Below are positions 7,437 through 15,927 of a DNA stretch of 64,000 nucleotides, one piece after another (positions within the stretch are counted from its first letter, which is position 1; each line of letters starts with the position of its first letter). The position numbers were made by a program, and so were the translations under genes. Below the pieces are notes generated by a model, which was not told where the DNA came from, did no database searches, and saw only the letters and a program-made list of their open reading frames with translations. Source of the stretch: Candidatus Eiseniibacteriota bacterium (GTDB lineage: Bacteria > Eisenbacteria > RBG-16-71-46 > SZUA-252); the NCBI GenBank assembly GCA_003235575.1, contig QJVW01000011.1:1-64000 (forward strand), in the 5' to 3' direction.

Positions 7437-8204
7437 GTGCCTCCGGACTGGATCCTCGCCACCGCCTGCGGCGTGCTGGCGGGCGCGGCGAACGTGACCG
7501 GAGGCGTTCTCGCCGTCGGGACCCGCACGTGGGACCACGTGCGTCAATCCTACCTGGTCGCGGCCGGCGCGGGCTTCATGCTCGCGGCGGTGATCCTCCG
7601 CATGATTCCCGAGAGCTACCGATTGAGCAACCCGGACGGCGCCTACGGCGGCACGTTCTCGGTCGGCCTCTTGATTCTCTCGGGCTACCTGCTGGTCCAT
7701 TTCGCGGAACACGTGCTGTTGGGGCACTTCCACTTCGGCGAGGAGACCCACCACGAGCACTGGGTGAAACCGGTCGTCGGAACCACGGCGCTTCTGGGCT
7801 TGGCGCTGCACACGCTGTTCGACGGCGTCTCGATCGGCTCGGGATTCCTGGTAACGCCGACGCTGGGCATCCTGGTGGCGATCGCGGTGTTCCTCCACAA
7901 GATTCCCGAAGGCTTCACCGTGGCCTCGATCATGGTCGCCGCCGGCCGTTCGCGGCGCGACGCCGTGATGAGCGCGACCTGGTTGGGGCTCGTCACGGTC
8001 GCCGGCGTGCTGGGAATCTCCGTCTGGTCGCGCGCCGTGCACATCGCCCTTCCCCTCTCGGCGGGGGCGGGCCTCTACGTGGCCGCCTCGGACCTGATTC
8101 CAGCGGTCAACGAGGCCAAAGGGGTGCGCAAGCCGCTGGCGGTGTTCGGAGGCGTATTCTTGTTCGCCGTCACGGAGGCCATGCTGGAATCTCTGGGACT
8201 GTAG
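7437..8204 (+). CDS. ZIP family divalent metal transporter
   Basis: A 255-residue membrane protein of the ZIP (Zrt/Irt-like) family, which moves Zn2+ or other divalent metals into the cytoplasm. About eight hydrophobic segments are visible. The family metal-binding helices are present: HTLFDGVSIGSGF in the fourth and HKIPEGF in the fifth segment. A His-rich loop (GHFHFGEETHHEHW, about residues 96-109) lies between segments three and four, as is typical. The GTG start follows nuoI by 26 bp, so the two are probably co-transcribed. A link to complex I is not obvious; metal supply is possible but speculative. Confidence 0.9.
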   Translation: MPPDWILATACGVLAGAANVTGGVLAVGTRTWDHVRQSYLVAAGAGFMLAAVILRMIPESYRLSNPDGAYGGTFSVGLLILSGYLLVHFAEHVLLGHFHFGEETHHEHWVKPVVGTTALLGLALHTLFDGVSIGSGFLVTPTLGILVAIAVFLHKIPEGFTVASIMVAAGRSRRDAVMSATWLGLVTVAGVLGISVWSRAVHIALPLSAGAGLYVAASDLIPAVNEAKGVRKPLAVFGGVFLFAVTEAMLESLGL

Positions 8205-8232
8205 GGTCCCCGCGGGGCCGCGGCGGCGCTCC

Positions 8233-8261
8233 TTGACGCTCCCGCAACCCCCTGCTAGGCT
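8233..8261 (+). promoter_or_regulatory. Promoter TTGACG-N17-TAGGCT of the nuoB-nuoD-nuoF-nuoG operon
   Basis: TTGACG (five of six matches to the -35 consensus) and TAGGCT at 17 bp spacing, in the gap between the ZIP gene and nuoB. The expected start near 8268 leaves a leader of about 65 nt to the TTG start. Confidence 0.6.
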
Positions 8262-8334
8262 GTGACATTCAAGACCTTTTCCGCGTCGTCGCCGGCAAAT
8301 GCCGGCGCCGCGGTCGGGCACGGAGCGACATCGA

Positions 8335-8850
<516 letters not shown>

Positions 8851-8860
8851 TCCCCACGAC

Positions 8861-10072
8861 ATGAGCACCGCCACCGAGACTCCGGCCGCGACCGACGCGA
8901 AGTCCGAACCGAACACCATCACCCTCAACATGGGGCCGCAGCATCCCAGCACGCACGGCGTGCTGCGCCTCGTCATGGAACTCGACGGCGAAATCGTCGT
9001 CAGCCTCCGTCCCGTCATGGGGTACCTGCACACCGGGATGGAGAAGATCATGGAGTCGAAGACCTTCACCAAGTCGATCACGGTCACCGATCGGATGGAC
9101 TACATGTCGCCGCTCGGGAACAACATGGCCTACGTCGGCGCGGTGGAGCGGATTCTGGGCATCGACATGCCGGATCGCGCGACCACCCTCCGGATCATCA
9201 TGCTGGAGGTCATGCGCATCTCCTCGCACCTCGTCTGGCTCGGCACGCACGCGCTCGACCTGGGCGCGATGAGCGTGTTCCTCTACTGTTTTCGGGAGCG
9301 TGAAAAGCTCCTCGATCTGAACGACATGATCGCGGGATCGCGGATGACGCCCTCGTACTTCCGGGTCGGCGGCTTCTACCAGGACGTTCCCGACACCTTC
9401 GTCCCGGCCGTACGCAAGTTCCTCTCGGAATTTCCCTCCGCGCTGGCCGAGTATCAGAACCTCCTGACCAAGAACCGGATCTTCATGAAGCGGACCATCG
9501 GCGTCGGCGTGCTCACGGGCGAGCAGGCGGTCGACCTCGGCTGCACGGGCGCCACCCTGCGCGGCAGCAACGTGAACTACGACGTGCGGAAGGCGAAGCC
9601 CTACCTGGGCTACGAGTCCTACGACTTCGAAGTTCCGCTCGGCAAGAACGGCGACGTCTACGACCGCTACCTCGTGCGCATCGAGGAGATGAAGCAATCG
9701 CTGCGCATCATCCGCCAGGCGCTCGACCGGCTGAAGCCGGGCCCCGTTCGCTCCAGCTACCCCTATCTCTTCCCGGCGAAGCGGGAGGACGTGAAGAAGG
9801 GGATGGAGGAACTGATCTTTCACTTCAAGATCATGTCGGAGGGCTTTCGCGTGCCCGCGGGCGACGCCTACTTCTCGATCGAATCGCCGAAGGGCGAACT
9901 CGGCTTCTACGTCGTCGCGGACGGCGGCCCGAAGCCGTACCGGGTTCACGTGCGCCCCCCGTCGTTCATCCACCTCATGGCGTTGGAGCCGATGGCGGTG
10001 GGCCGTCTGGTGAGCGACACGATCGCCTGCATCGGCAGCATCGACATCGTGCTCGGGGAGGTCGACCGCTAA
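8861..10072 (+). CDS. nuoD: NADH-quinone oxidoreductase subunit D (49 kDa)
   Basis: Forms the quinone-binding pocket of complex I together with NuoB. At 403 residues it is normal for a stand-alone NuoD, not a NuoCD fusion. After a short Ala/Thr-rich N-terminus the protein enters the family core: MGPQHPSTHGVLRLVMELDGE, the GYLHTGMEK segment, the conserved YCFRERE helix, the TGATLRGSN region and the C-terminal VLGEVDR. The histidine and tyrosine expected to hold the quinone head group fall in PQHPSTHG and in the DYMSPLGNN neighbourhood. nuoF starts 4 bp after its stop. Confidence 0.98.
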   Translation: MSTATETPAATDAKSEPNTITLNMGPQHPSTHGVLRLVMELDGEIVVSLRPVMGYLHTGMEKIMESKTFTKSITVTDRMDYMSPLGNNMAYVGAVERILGIDMPDRATTLRIIMLEVMRISSHLVWLGTHALDLGAMSVFLYCFREREKLLDLNDMIAGSRMTPSYFRVGGFYQDVPDTFVPAVRKFLSEFPSALAEYQNLLTKNRIFMKRTIGVGVLTGEQAVDLGCTGATLRGSNVNYDVRKAKPYLGYESYDFEVPLGKNGDVYDRYLVRIEEMKQSLRIIRQALDRLKPGPVRSSYPYLFPAKREDVKKGMEELIFHFKIMSEGFRVPAGDAYFSIESPKGELGFYVVADGGPKPYRVHVRPPSFIHLMALEPMAVGRLVSDTIACIGSIDIVLGEVDR

Positions 10073-10075
10073 GTC

Positions 10076-11362
10076 ATGGCCGGAGCCAACGGAAACGTCC
10101 TCACCAAGATCGTCCACCTTCCGGGGTCCGAGACGATCGATGTCTACCGCGCGAACGGCGGCTACGTCGCCCTGCCGGAGGCCCTGAAGAAGTCGTCGGA
10201 CGACCTGATCGACATGGTGAAGCGCTCCGGCCTGCGCGGCCGCGGCGGCGCCGGGTTCCCGGCCGGGACCAAGTGGGGCTTCGTGCCCAAGGGGACGAAC
10301 AAGCCGGTCTATCTGTGCGTGAACGCCGACGAGAGCGAGCCGGGCGCCTTCAAGGACCGACTCATCTGCGCCAAGGATCCGCACCAGCTCATCGAGGGGA
10401 CGCTGATCTCCTGCTTCGCCATCGGATCGAGCCGCGCGTACATCTACATCCGCGGCGAGTTCGCCGCCGAGGCGCGCATTCTGAACGCCGCGATCGAGGA
10501 GGCGCGCCGCGCCGGATTCATCGGCAAGAACATCCTCGGGTCGGGTTGGGACTGCGAGGTGTCGGTCTACCGCGGCGCGGGAGCCTACATCTGCGGCGAG
10601 GAGACCGGCCTCATCGAATCGATCGAGGGGAAGCGCGGACAGCCGCGCCTGAAGCCGCCGTTCCCCGCGGTCGTCGGACTCTTCGGCTGCCCGACCGTCG
10701 TCAACAACGTCGAGACGATCGCCTGCGTGCCGCACATCGTAACCCGCGGCTGGGAGTGGTTCGCCGGGATCGGCACGGAACGAAACACGGGCCCCAAGCT
10801 GTTCGGGCTGTCGGGACACGTGAACAAGCCCGGCGTCTACGAGGCGCCGATGGGCACGAACCTGCGCACGCTGATCGAAGAGTTCGGCGGCGGCGTTCCG
10901 GGCGGGCGTCCCGTCAAGGCGGTCATTCCCGGGGGCGCGTCCTGCCCCGTTCTGCGCGGCGACGAGATCGACATCCCGATGGATTTCGACAGCCTGACCC
11001 GCGCGGGCTCGCTCTTCGGCACCGGCACGCCGGTCATCATGGACGATACGGTCTGCATGGTCCGCGCGGCCTGGATCACCGCCCGCTTCTTCGCGCACGA
11101 ATCGTGCGGGCAGTGCACCCCCTGCCGCGAGGGCGCGGGGTGGCTGCAGCGGCTCCTCTGGCGCATCGAGACCGGGGAGGGCGAGGAGAAGGACATCGAC
11201 ACGCTGCTGTCGGTGACCGACCAGATCGAGGGAAACACGATTTGCGCGCTCGGCGACGCGGCGGCCTGGCCCGCACGGGGCTTCGCCAAGAAGTTCCGCG
11301 ACGAATTCCTCCAGCACATTCGCGAGAAGCGCTGCCCGTTCGGCGGCGGCTCGCATTCGTAA
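10076..11362 (+). CDS. nuoF: NADH-quinone oxidoreductase subunit F (NADH- and FMN-binding)
   Basis: Electron-input subunit of complex I: it binds NADH and FMN and holds cluster N3. The 428-residue protein shows the flavin/NADH signature GLRGRGGAGFPAGTKWGF, the NADESEPGAFKDR segment, the GAGAYICGEETGLIESIEG loop and the N3 ligands ESCGQCTPCREG plus the later cysteine in NTICALGD. The usual partner NuoE (24 kDa, cluster N1a) is not encoded between nuoD and nuoF nor elsewhere in this window. nuoG follows after 10 bp. Confidence 0.98.
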   Translation: MAGANGNVLTKIVHLPGSETIDVYRANGGYVALPEALKKSSDDLIDMVKRSGLRGRGGAGFPAGTKWGFVPKGTNKPVYLCVNADESEPGAFKDRLICAKDPHQLIEGTLISCFAIGSSRAYIYIRGEFAAEARILNAAIEEARRAGFIGKNILGSGWDCEVSVYRGAGAYICGEETGLIESIEGKRGQPRLKPPFPAVVGLFGCPTVVNNVETIACVPHIVTRGWEWFAGIGTERNTGPKLFGLSGHVNKPGVYEAPMGTNLRTLIEEFGGGVPGGRPVKAVIPGGASCPVLRGDEIDIPMDFDSLTRAGSLFGTGTPVIMDDTVCMVRAAWITARFFAHESCGQCTPCREGAGWLQRLLWRIETGEGEEKDIDTLLSVTDQIEGNTICALGDAAAWPARGFAKKFRDEFLQHIREKRCPFGGGSHS

Positions 11363-11372
11363 GGGGACGCTC

Positions 11373-13001
11373 ATGGCGACCGTGACGCTCCAGATCGACG
11401 GCCGGACGGTGACCGTCCCGAAGGGGACCAACCTCGTCGACGCCGGAAAGCAGGCCGGCGTGTTCGTGCCGCACTTCTGCTACCACCCGGGCCTCCCCGT
11501 CGTCGGCGTGTGCCGGATCTGCCTCCTCGAGATCGAGGGCCGTCCGAAACTGGTGGCGGGCTGCGCGACGCCGGCCGAGGAGGGGATGAAGATCATCACC
11601 CGTTCGGCGAAGGTGAAGGAGGCGCGCCGCGCGGTGATGGAGTTCCTGCTGATCCACCACCCGCTCGACTGCCCCATGTGCGACAAGGGCGGCGAGTGCA
11701 CGCTGCAGGACTACACCGTGGCCATGGGGCCCGCCGCCTCGCGCTTCCGCTTCGAGAAGACCACCTGGCCCGAGGAGGACGTGGGCGGCAAGCTCGTCCT
11801 GAACAAGAACCGGTGCATCCTCTGTCTGCGCTGCGTGAACCTCTGCAAGGACGTCGCCGGGGTGGAGGAGATCGCCGTTCTGTCGCGCGGCGAGGAGACC
11901 TACATCGGCACGATCGGCGACCGCAAGATCGAGAACGAACTGGCCGGCAACATCGCGGACATCTGTCCCGTCGGCGCGCTGACCAGCAAGGACTTCCGAT
12001 TCAAGAGCCGCCCCTGGGAATTGAAGAACGAGCCGTCCATCTGCACGCTCTGCGCGAAGGGCTGCAACACGGTCGTCGGCTATCATCCGCGCCGCCGAGA
12101 GGTGCTGCGGATCACCGCCCGCGAGAACATGGACGTCAACCAGTGGTGGATTTGCGATCGGGGCCGCGGGCAGTTCCGCGCGATCCACGCGCCCGACCGC
12201 CTGCAGGGGCCGTCCCGGCGGACCGAAGGCAAGGTGCAGCCGGTGGCGTGGAACGCGGCGATCGCCGCGATCGCCGAGGCGCTGCGCGGCGTGCTCGCCC
12301 GGGGAGGTCCCGGCGCCGTGGGCGTGATCGCCTCGGCGGAGCTGACGAACGAAGAACTCTACCTGACGAAGACGATCTTCCGCGATGGCCTGGGCATCCA
12401 GAATGTCGACGCGCCCGAGCGGTCGCAATCGCCGGTGGTCTATCCCAAGTTCACGATCGAGGGGGACCGGAATCCGAACACCCGCGGCGCGCGCGCCATC
12501 GGCGTGGCGCCCGGGACGGGCGGACGGACGGTGCGCGACATGATTCAGGCCGCCTCCGAGGGCCAGGTCCAGGCGCTGGTTTTCCTGCGCGGCGGCCCAC
12601 TCGACACCTTCGGCGACCCGGCCACGGTCAGCCGCGCGCTCGACCGCGCCGCGTTGGTGATCGTGCTCGACACGCACGCGTCGCCGGTGGCCGAGAAGGC
12701 GCACTGGGTGCTGGCGGGCGCGACGCACGTGGAGAAGGACGGCACGTATACGAACTCCGCGGGGCGCGTCCAGCGCGTCCACCGGATCTTCTCGATCTCG
12801 CCCGAGTCGCGGGAAGATTGGCGGGTGATCCAGGACCTGGGCGTCGCGCTGGGAGTCCTCCCGGAGCGCGCCGCGGAAGCCGAGCAGGTGTTCGCGCGGC
12901 TGGCCGCGTCGACGCCGGCTTTCTCGGGAATGACCTACGCCTCGGTGGGGGACCAGGGTGCGCCGCTCACCGCCGCGTCGGCCGACGTCGCCGTGGGCTG
13001 A
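11373..13001 (+). CDS. nuoG: NADH-quinone oxidoreductase subunit G
   Basis: Peripheral-arm subunit with a chain of Fe-S clusters. Visible in order: the [2Fe-2S] N1b ligands (HFCYHPGLPVVGVCRICLLE, later GCATP), the His/Cys N5 motif HHPLDCPMCDKGGEC, the N4 motif NRCILCLRCVNLCKD with a later CPVGAL, and a CTLCAKGC plus WWICDRGR set that fits the optional N7 cluster. The C-terminal molybdopterin-oxidoreductase-like domain is short (the protein is 542 residues; many NuoG exceed 800), as in other minimal NuoG forms. The next gene, adenosine deaminase, begins inside its 3' end. Confidence 0.96.
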   Translation: MATVTLQIDGRTVTVPKGTNLVDAGKQAGVFVPHFCYHPGLPVVGVCRICLLEIEGRPKLVAGCATPAEEGMKIITRSAKVKEARRAVMEFLLIHHPLDCPMCDKGGECTLQDYTVAMGPAASRFRFEKTTWPEEDVGGKLVLNKNRCILCLRCVNLCKDVAGVEEIAVLSRGEETYIGTIGDRKIENELAGNIADICPVGALTSKDFRFKSRPWELKNEPSICTLCAKGCNTVVGYHPRRREVLRITARENMDVNQWWICDRGRGQFRAIHAPDRLQGPSRRTEGKVQPVAWNAAIAAIAEALRGVLARGGPGAVGVIASAELTNEELYLTKTIFRDGLGIQNVDAPERSQSPVVYPKFTIEGDRNPNTRGARAIGVAPGTGGRTVRDMIQAASEGQVQALVFLRGGPLDTFGDPATVSRALDRAALVIVLDTHASPVAEKAHWVLAGATHVEKDGTYTNSAGRVQRVHRIFSISPESREDWRVIQDLGVALGVLPERAAEAEQVFARLAASTPAFSGMTYASVGDQGAPLTAASADVAVG

Positions 13002-14079
13002 CGCCCGGCTCCGCCGGCGGCTCCTCCATTCGCTGCCAAAAACCGATCTTCATGTGCACCTGGACGGTTCGCTGCGTCCGGGCACGATCTTCGATCTGGC
13101 ACGCCAGCAGAAGCGCCGCCTCCCCGTTCGGGACGAGGCGGCCCTGGCCGCGTTCCTCGCCGGGCTCACGACCGGCGTCAGCCTCCCGGAATATCTGAAG
13201 GCGTTCGACCTCACGCTGCGCGTGCTGCAGGAGCGCCGGGCGTTGGTCCGCGCCGCCTTCGAGCTGGCCGAGGACAATCACCGCGAAAACGTCCGCTACC
13301 TGGAGGTCCGCTACTGTCCGGCCCTTCACACCCGGCGCGGCCTCACGATGGAGGAAACCGTCGAGGCGGTGCGCGAGGGACTGCGCCGCGCGCGCCGGCG
13401 CTACGGCATCGAGAGCGGCATCATCATCTGCGGGATTCGTCACAAGAGTCCGCGCGTGTCGCTGCGCCTCGCGCAGGTGGCGGTCGCCTATTCGGGGCGG
13501 GGCGTCGTGGGGTTCGACCTGGCCGGCGCGGAGCGCGATTTCCCCGCAAAGGCGCACCGGCGCGCGTTCGCGCTCGTGTCGAAGAACAACCTGAACGTCA
13601 CCGTTCACGCCGGGGAGGCGTTCGGCCCGGCCAGCATCTCCCAGGCGCTGCACTACGGCGGGGCGCATCGCATCGGGCACGGGACACGCCTGGGAGAAGA
13701 TCGCCGGATCCTCGACTACGTGAACGACCACCGCATCCCGTTGGAGATGTGTCTCACGTCGAACGTGCAGACGGGGGCCGTGAAGCGCACCCGCTCGCAT
13801 CCTTTTTTCGGATATCTCAAGCGCGGGCTCCGTGTCACGCTGAACACGGACAACCGCCTGGTTTCCGGCACCACCATGACGGACGAGCTCGAGCGAGCGA
13901 CCCGGGCCTTCCGGCTCTCGCCGAACGATGTCCGGCATCTGCTCGTGAACGGGTTCAAATCGGCGTTTCTGCCCGTCGGGCAGAAGGCCCAACTCCTGCG
14001 CGCCTCGCTGCGGGACATGGATGCCAAGTTCCAGCGGGCGGGCGTCATCCCGAGCGAGCGAGGCCCCGAGGTTCTGTGA
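12958..14079 (+). CDS. add: Adenosine deaminase
   Basis: Hydrolyses adenosine (and deoxyadenosine) to inosine in purine salvage, as a cytoplasmic zinc enzyme with a TIM-barrel fold. Zinc ligands and catalytic residues are visible: HVHLDGSLRP near the N-terminus, VHAGEAFGP with the catalytic Glu, IGHGTRL, and LNTDNRLVSGTTMTDE. NTDN in place of NTDDP, together with CLTSNVQTGAV, is the variant seen in actinobacterial adenosine deaminases, so a related subgroup is likely. The only reasonable in-frame start is the GTG that overlaps nuoG by 44 nt. It would give 373 residues with a short Arg/Pro-rich extension before the conserved part, so the true start could lie a little later. Confidence 0.93.
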   Translation: MRRSPPRRPTSPWADARLRRRLLHSLPKTDLHVHLDGSLRPGTIFDLARQQKRRLPVRDEAALAAFLAGLTTGVSLPEYLKAFDLTLRVLQERRALVRAAFELAEDNHRENVRYLEVRYCPALHTRRGLTMEETVEAVREGLRRARRRYGIESGIIICGIRHKSPRVSLRLAQVAVAYSGRGVVGFDLAGAERDFPAKAHRRAFALVSKNNLNVTVHAGEAFGPASISQALHYGGAHRIGHGTRLGEDRRILDYVNDHRIPLEMCLTSNVQTGAVKRTRSHPFFGYLKRGLRVTLNTDNRLVSGTTMTDELERATRAFRLSPNDVRHLLVNGFKSAFLPVGQKAQLLRASLRDMDAKFQRAGVIPSERGPEVL

Positions 14080-14135
14080 GCCGCTTCGGGCTCCGCCGCA
14101 TCCAAAGAGCCGGAAGTCACGGGATTGAGCGCGAC

Positions 14136-14164
14136 TTGCGCCCCCCTCGATCGTTGCATAGACT
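14136..14164 (+). promoter_or_regulatory. Promoter TTGCGC-N17-TAGACT upstream of the methyltransferase gene
   Basis: TTGCGC and TAGACT at 17 bp. The expected start near 14171 leaves a leader of about 36 nt before the ATG at 14207. Confidence 0.5.
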
Positions 14165-14206
14165 CCTAGGCCGAGCCGACACTCTCACGGACCAGAGGGC
14201 CACGAC

Positions 14207-15247
14207 ATGAACCAGATGGGTCGCGCCGCGGAATCACGCCCCTCCTTCTCCGGCAGCCGCAGTCCGGTGCCGATCCTGCAAGTCGCCACCGGATTCTGGG
14301 CGAGTCAGGCCCTTCTCACCGCCGTCGATCTGCGGATCTTCACGCTCCTCTTTTCGGGGCCGAAGACCGCCGCCGACCTGGCCGCGGCCGTCGGCGCCGA
14401 TCAGCCCGCCCTGGAAGGGCTCCTCGACGCGAACTGCGCCCTGGGCTTCCTCCACCGCCAGAACGATGCGTATCGGAACGACGAAGTCGCCAACGCGTTC
14501 CTGGTCGAGAGCGTCCCCGGAAACTACGTCGAATTGGTCCGGTTCATGCGCGATCCCCTGTTCGGACTCTGGGGCTCGCTCAAGGACCGAGTCCGCGGGG
14601 GCGGAGCGCCGAACACCCCGAACGGAAGCGACGAACTCGAAGTCGGCCTGGCCCGCGCGTTTCACATCGGGGCGTACACGACGTTCATGCGCGTCGCGGA
14701 GATCCTCGACCTCGAATTCAGCGACATGAGAAAGCTGGTCGACGTCGGCAGCCACACCGGCGCGGGCGCGCTCTGTCTCGCCCGGCGGTATCCCCACGTG
14801 CATGCCACCATTCTCGACCGGCCGGTGTTCCAGGTCGCCGCCGAGGAATACATCAAGAGCATGAAGCTCGAGGATCGCGTCCGGTTCGTGTCGGGAGACC
14901 CGGATGCCGCCCAACCGGGAGCCGATGTCGACCTCGTGCTCCTGGCGCACCACCTCTCACGCCGCTCCCGGTCGTCCCTGCCGCTGATTCTCGCGGCCGC
15001 CCGATCGACGCTGCGGGACGGCGGCACGCTCATCGTCACCGAGTTCCTCCTCGAGGACTCTCGCTCGGAGCCCAAGGAAGCGGCCCTGTACCGCCTGAAC
15101 GTGCTCGCCGCGTACGGCGCCGGGAACACGGGCGCCTTGACGCGGGGCGAGCTGACGAAGCTGCTCCAGGATGCCGGATTCAAAGGCGTCGACATGGTGG
15201 GGCTGCCGATGTTCGGGATCACGGCGATCACCGCCACCAAGGGCTGA
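14207..15247 (+). CDS. SAM-dependent O-methyltransferase family protein
   Basis: A 346-residue class I methyltransferase of the small-molecule O-methyltransferase type. It has an N-terminal winged-helix dimerisation part (about 20-110: LLTAVDLRIFTLL, TAADLAAAVGADQPALEGLLDA) and a Rossmann SAM domain (about 175-340) with motif I LVDVGSHTGAGALCLARRYP and an acidic LDRP at the end of beta 2. The catalytic His of plant-like enzymes may be one of the AHHLSRRSR histidines. The substrate cannot be predicted. The metallo-beta-lactamase fold gene starts 3 bp after the stop, so the pair is an operon, probably running on into bshC-bshA. Confidence 0.85.
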   Translation: MNQMGRAAESRPSFSGSRSPVPILQVATGFWASQALLTAVDLRIFTLLFSGPKTAADLAAAVGADQPALEGLLDANCALGFLHRQNDAYRNDEVANAFLVESVPGNYVELVRFMRDPLFGLWGSLKDRVRGGGAPNTPNGSDELEVGLARAFHIGAYTTFMRVAEILDLEFSDMRKLVDVGSHTGAGALCLARRYPHVHATILDRPVFQVAAEEYIKSMKLEDRVRFVSGDPDAAQPGADVDLVLLAHHLSRRSRSSLPLILAAARSTLRDGGTLIVTEFLLEDSRSEPKEAALYRLNVLAAYGAGNTGALTRGELTKLLQDAGFKGVDMVGLPMFGITAITATKG

Positions 15248-15250
15248 ACG

Positions 15251-15895
15251 GTGCGCGTCGAGCGCTTCCCGGTAGGGCCCTTCGATAACAACCTCTATGT
15301 GCTTCGCGCGCCGTCGTCACCCGACGTGATCGTCGTCGATCCATCGGGAGACGACGGCACGGCGCTCGAGACCATTCGCGCGCGCGGCCTGACCGTGAAA
15401 CGGATCCTGCTCACCCATGCGCACATCGACCACATTCTCGCCGTGAAGCCGTACCAGGACGCCACCGGCGCCCCCGTGTGGCTCCACCCGGGCGACCGGC
15501 CCTGGTTCGAGCGCGGCCGCCTGCAGGCGGAGATGTACGGAGTTGCATGGCCCGGCGACGGCGCCGTGGACCACTGGATCGAGGCTGGAGAATCGGTCGG
15601 CCTGCCGGGCATGGACGTGACGGCCGTTCACACGCCGGGGCATTCGCCGGGAAGCGTGACCTTCGTCACGCCGGACGGACTCGTCGCGGGCGACGTGTTG
15701 TTCGCTGGGGGCATCGGGCGCACCGACCTGCCGCTCTGCGACGAGTCGGCGCTCTATCGCTCGATCCGCGAGACGCTCTTTGCCTTCCCGGATGCCACCC
15801 GCGTTCATCCGGGGCACGGATCGCCCACGACGATCGGCGAGGAACGACGCCACAACCCCTTCGTCGGCGAGGCCGCGCTTCGCCGACGCGCCTGA
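15251..15895 (+). CDS. Metallo-beta-lactamase fold hydrolase (glyoxalase II-like)
   Basis: A 214-residue soluble hydrolase. The metal site is complete: THAHIDHIL (HxHxDH), HTPGHSPGS, the bridging Asp in VAGDVLFAGGIGRTD and the last His in VHPGHGSPTT. This is the pattern of glyoxalase II-like thioester hydrolases and persulfide dioxygenases. The location just upstream of bshC-bshA suggests that a bacillithiol conjugate could be the substrate; that is inference from context. The GTG start follows the methyltransferase stop by 3 bp. Confidence 0.85.
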   Translation: MRVERFPVGPFDNNLYVLRAPSSPDVIVVDPSGDDGTALETIRARGLTVKRILLTHAHIDHILAVKPYQDATGAPVWLHPGDRPWFERGRLQAEMYGVAWPGDGAVDHWIEAGESVGLPGMDVTAVHTPGHSPGSVTFVTPDGLVAGDVLFAGGIGRTDLPLCDESALYRSIRETLFAFPDATRVHPGHGSPTTIGEERRHNPFVGEAALRRRA

Positions 15896-15927
15896 CCGCC
15901 GCCGCTCCCACGCGCGGAAGGAGCCCC

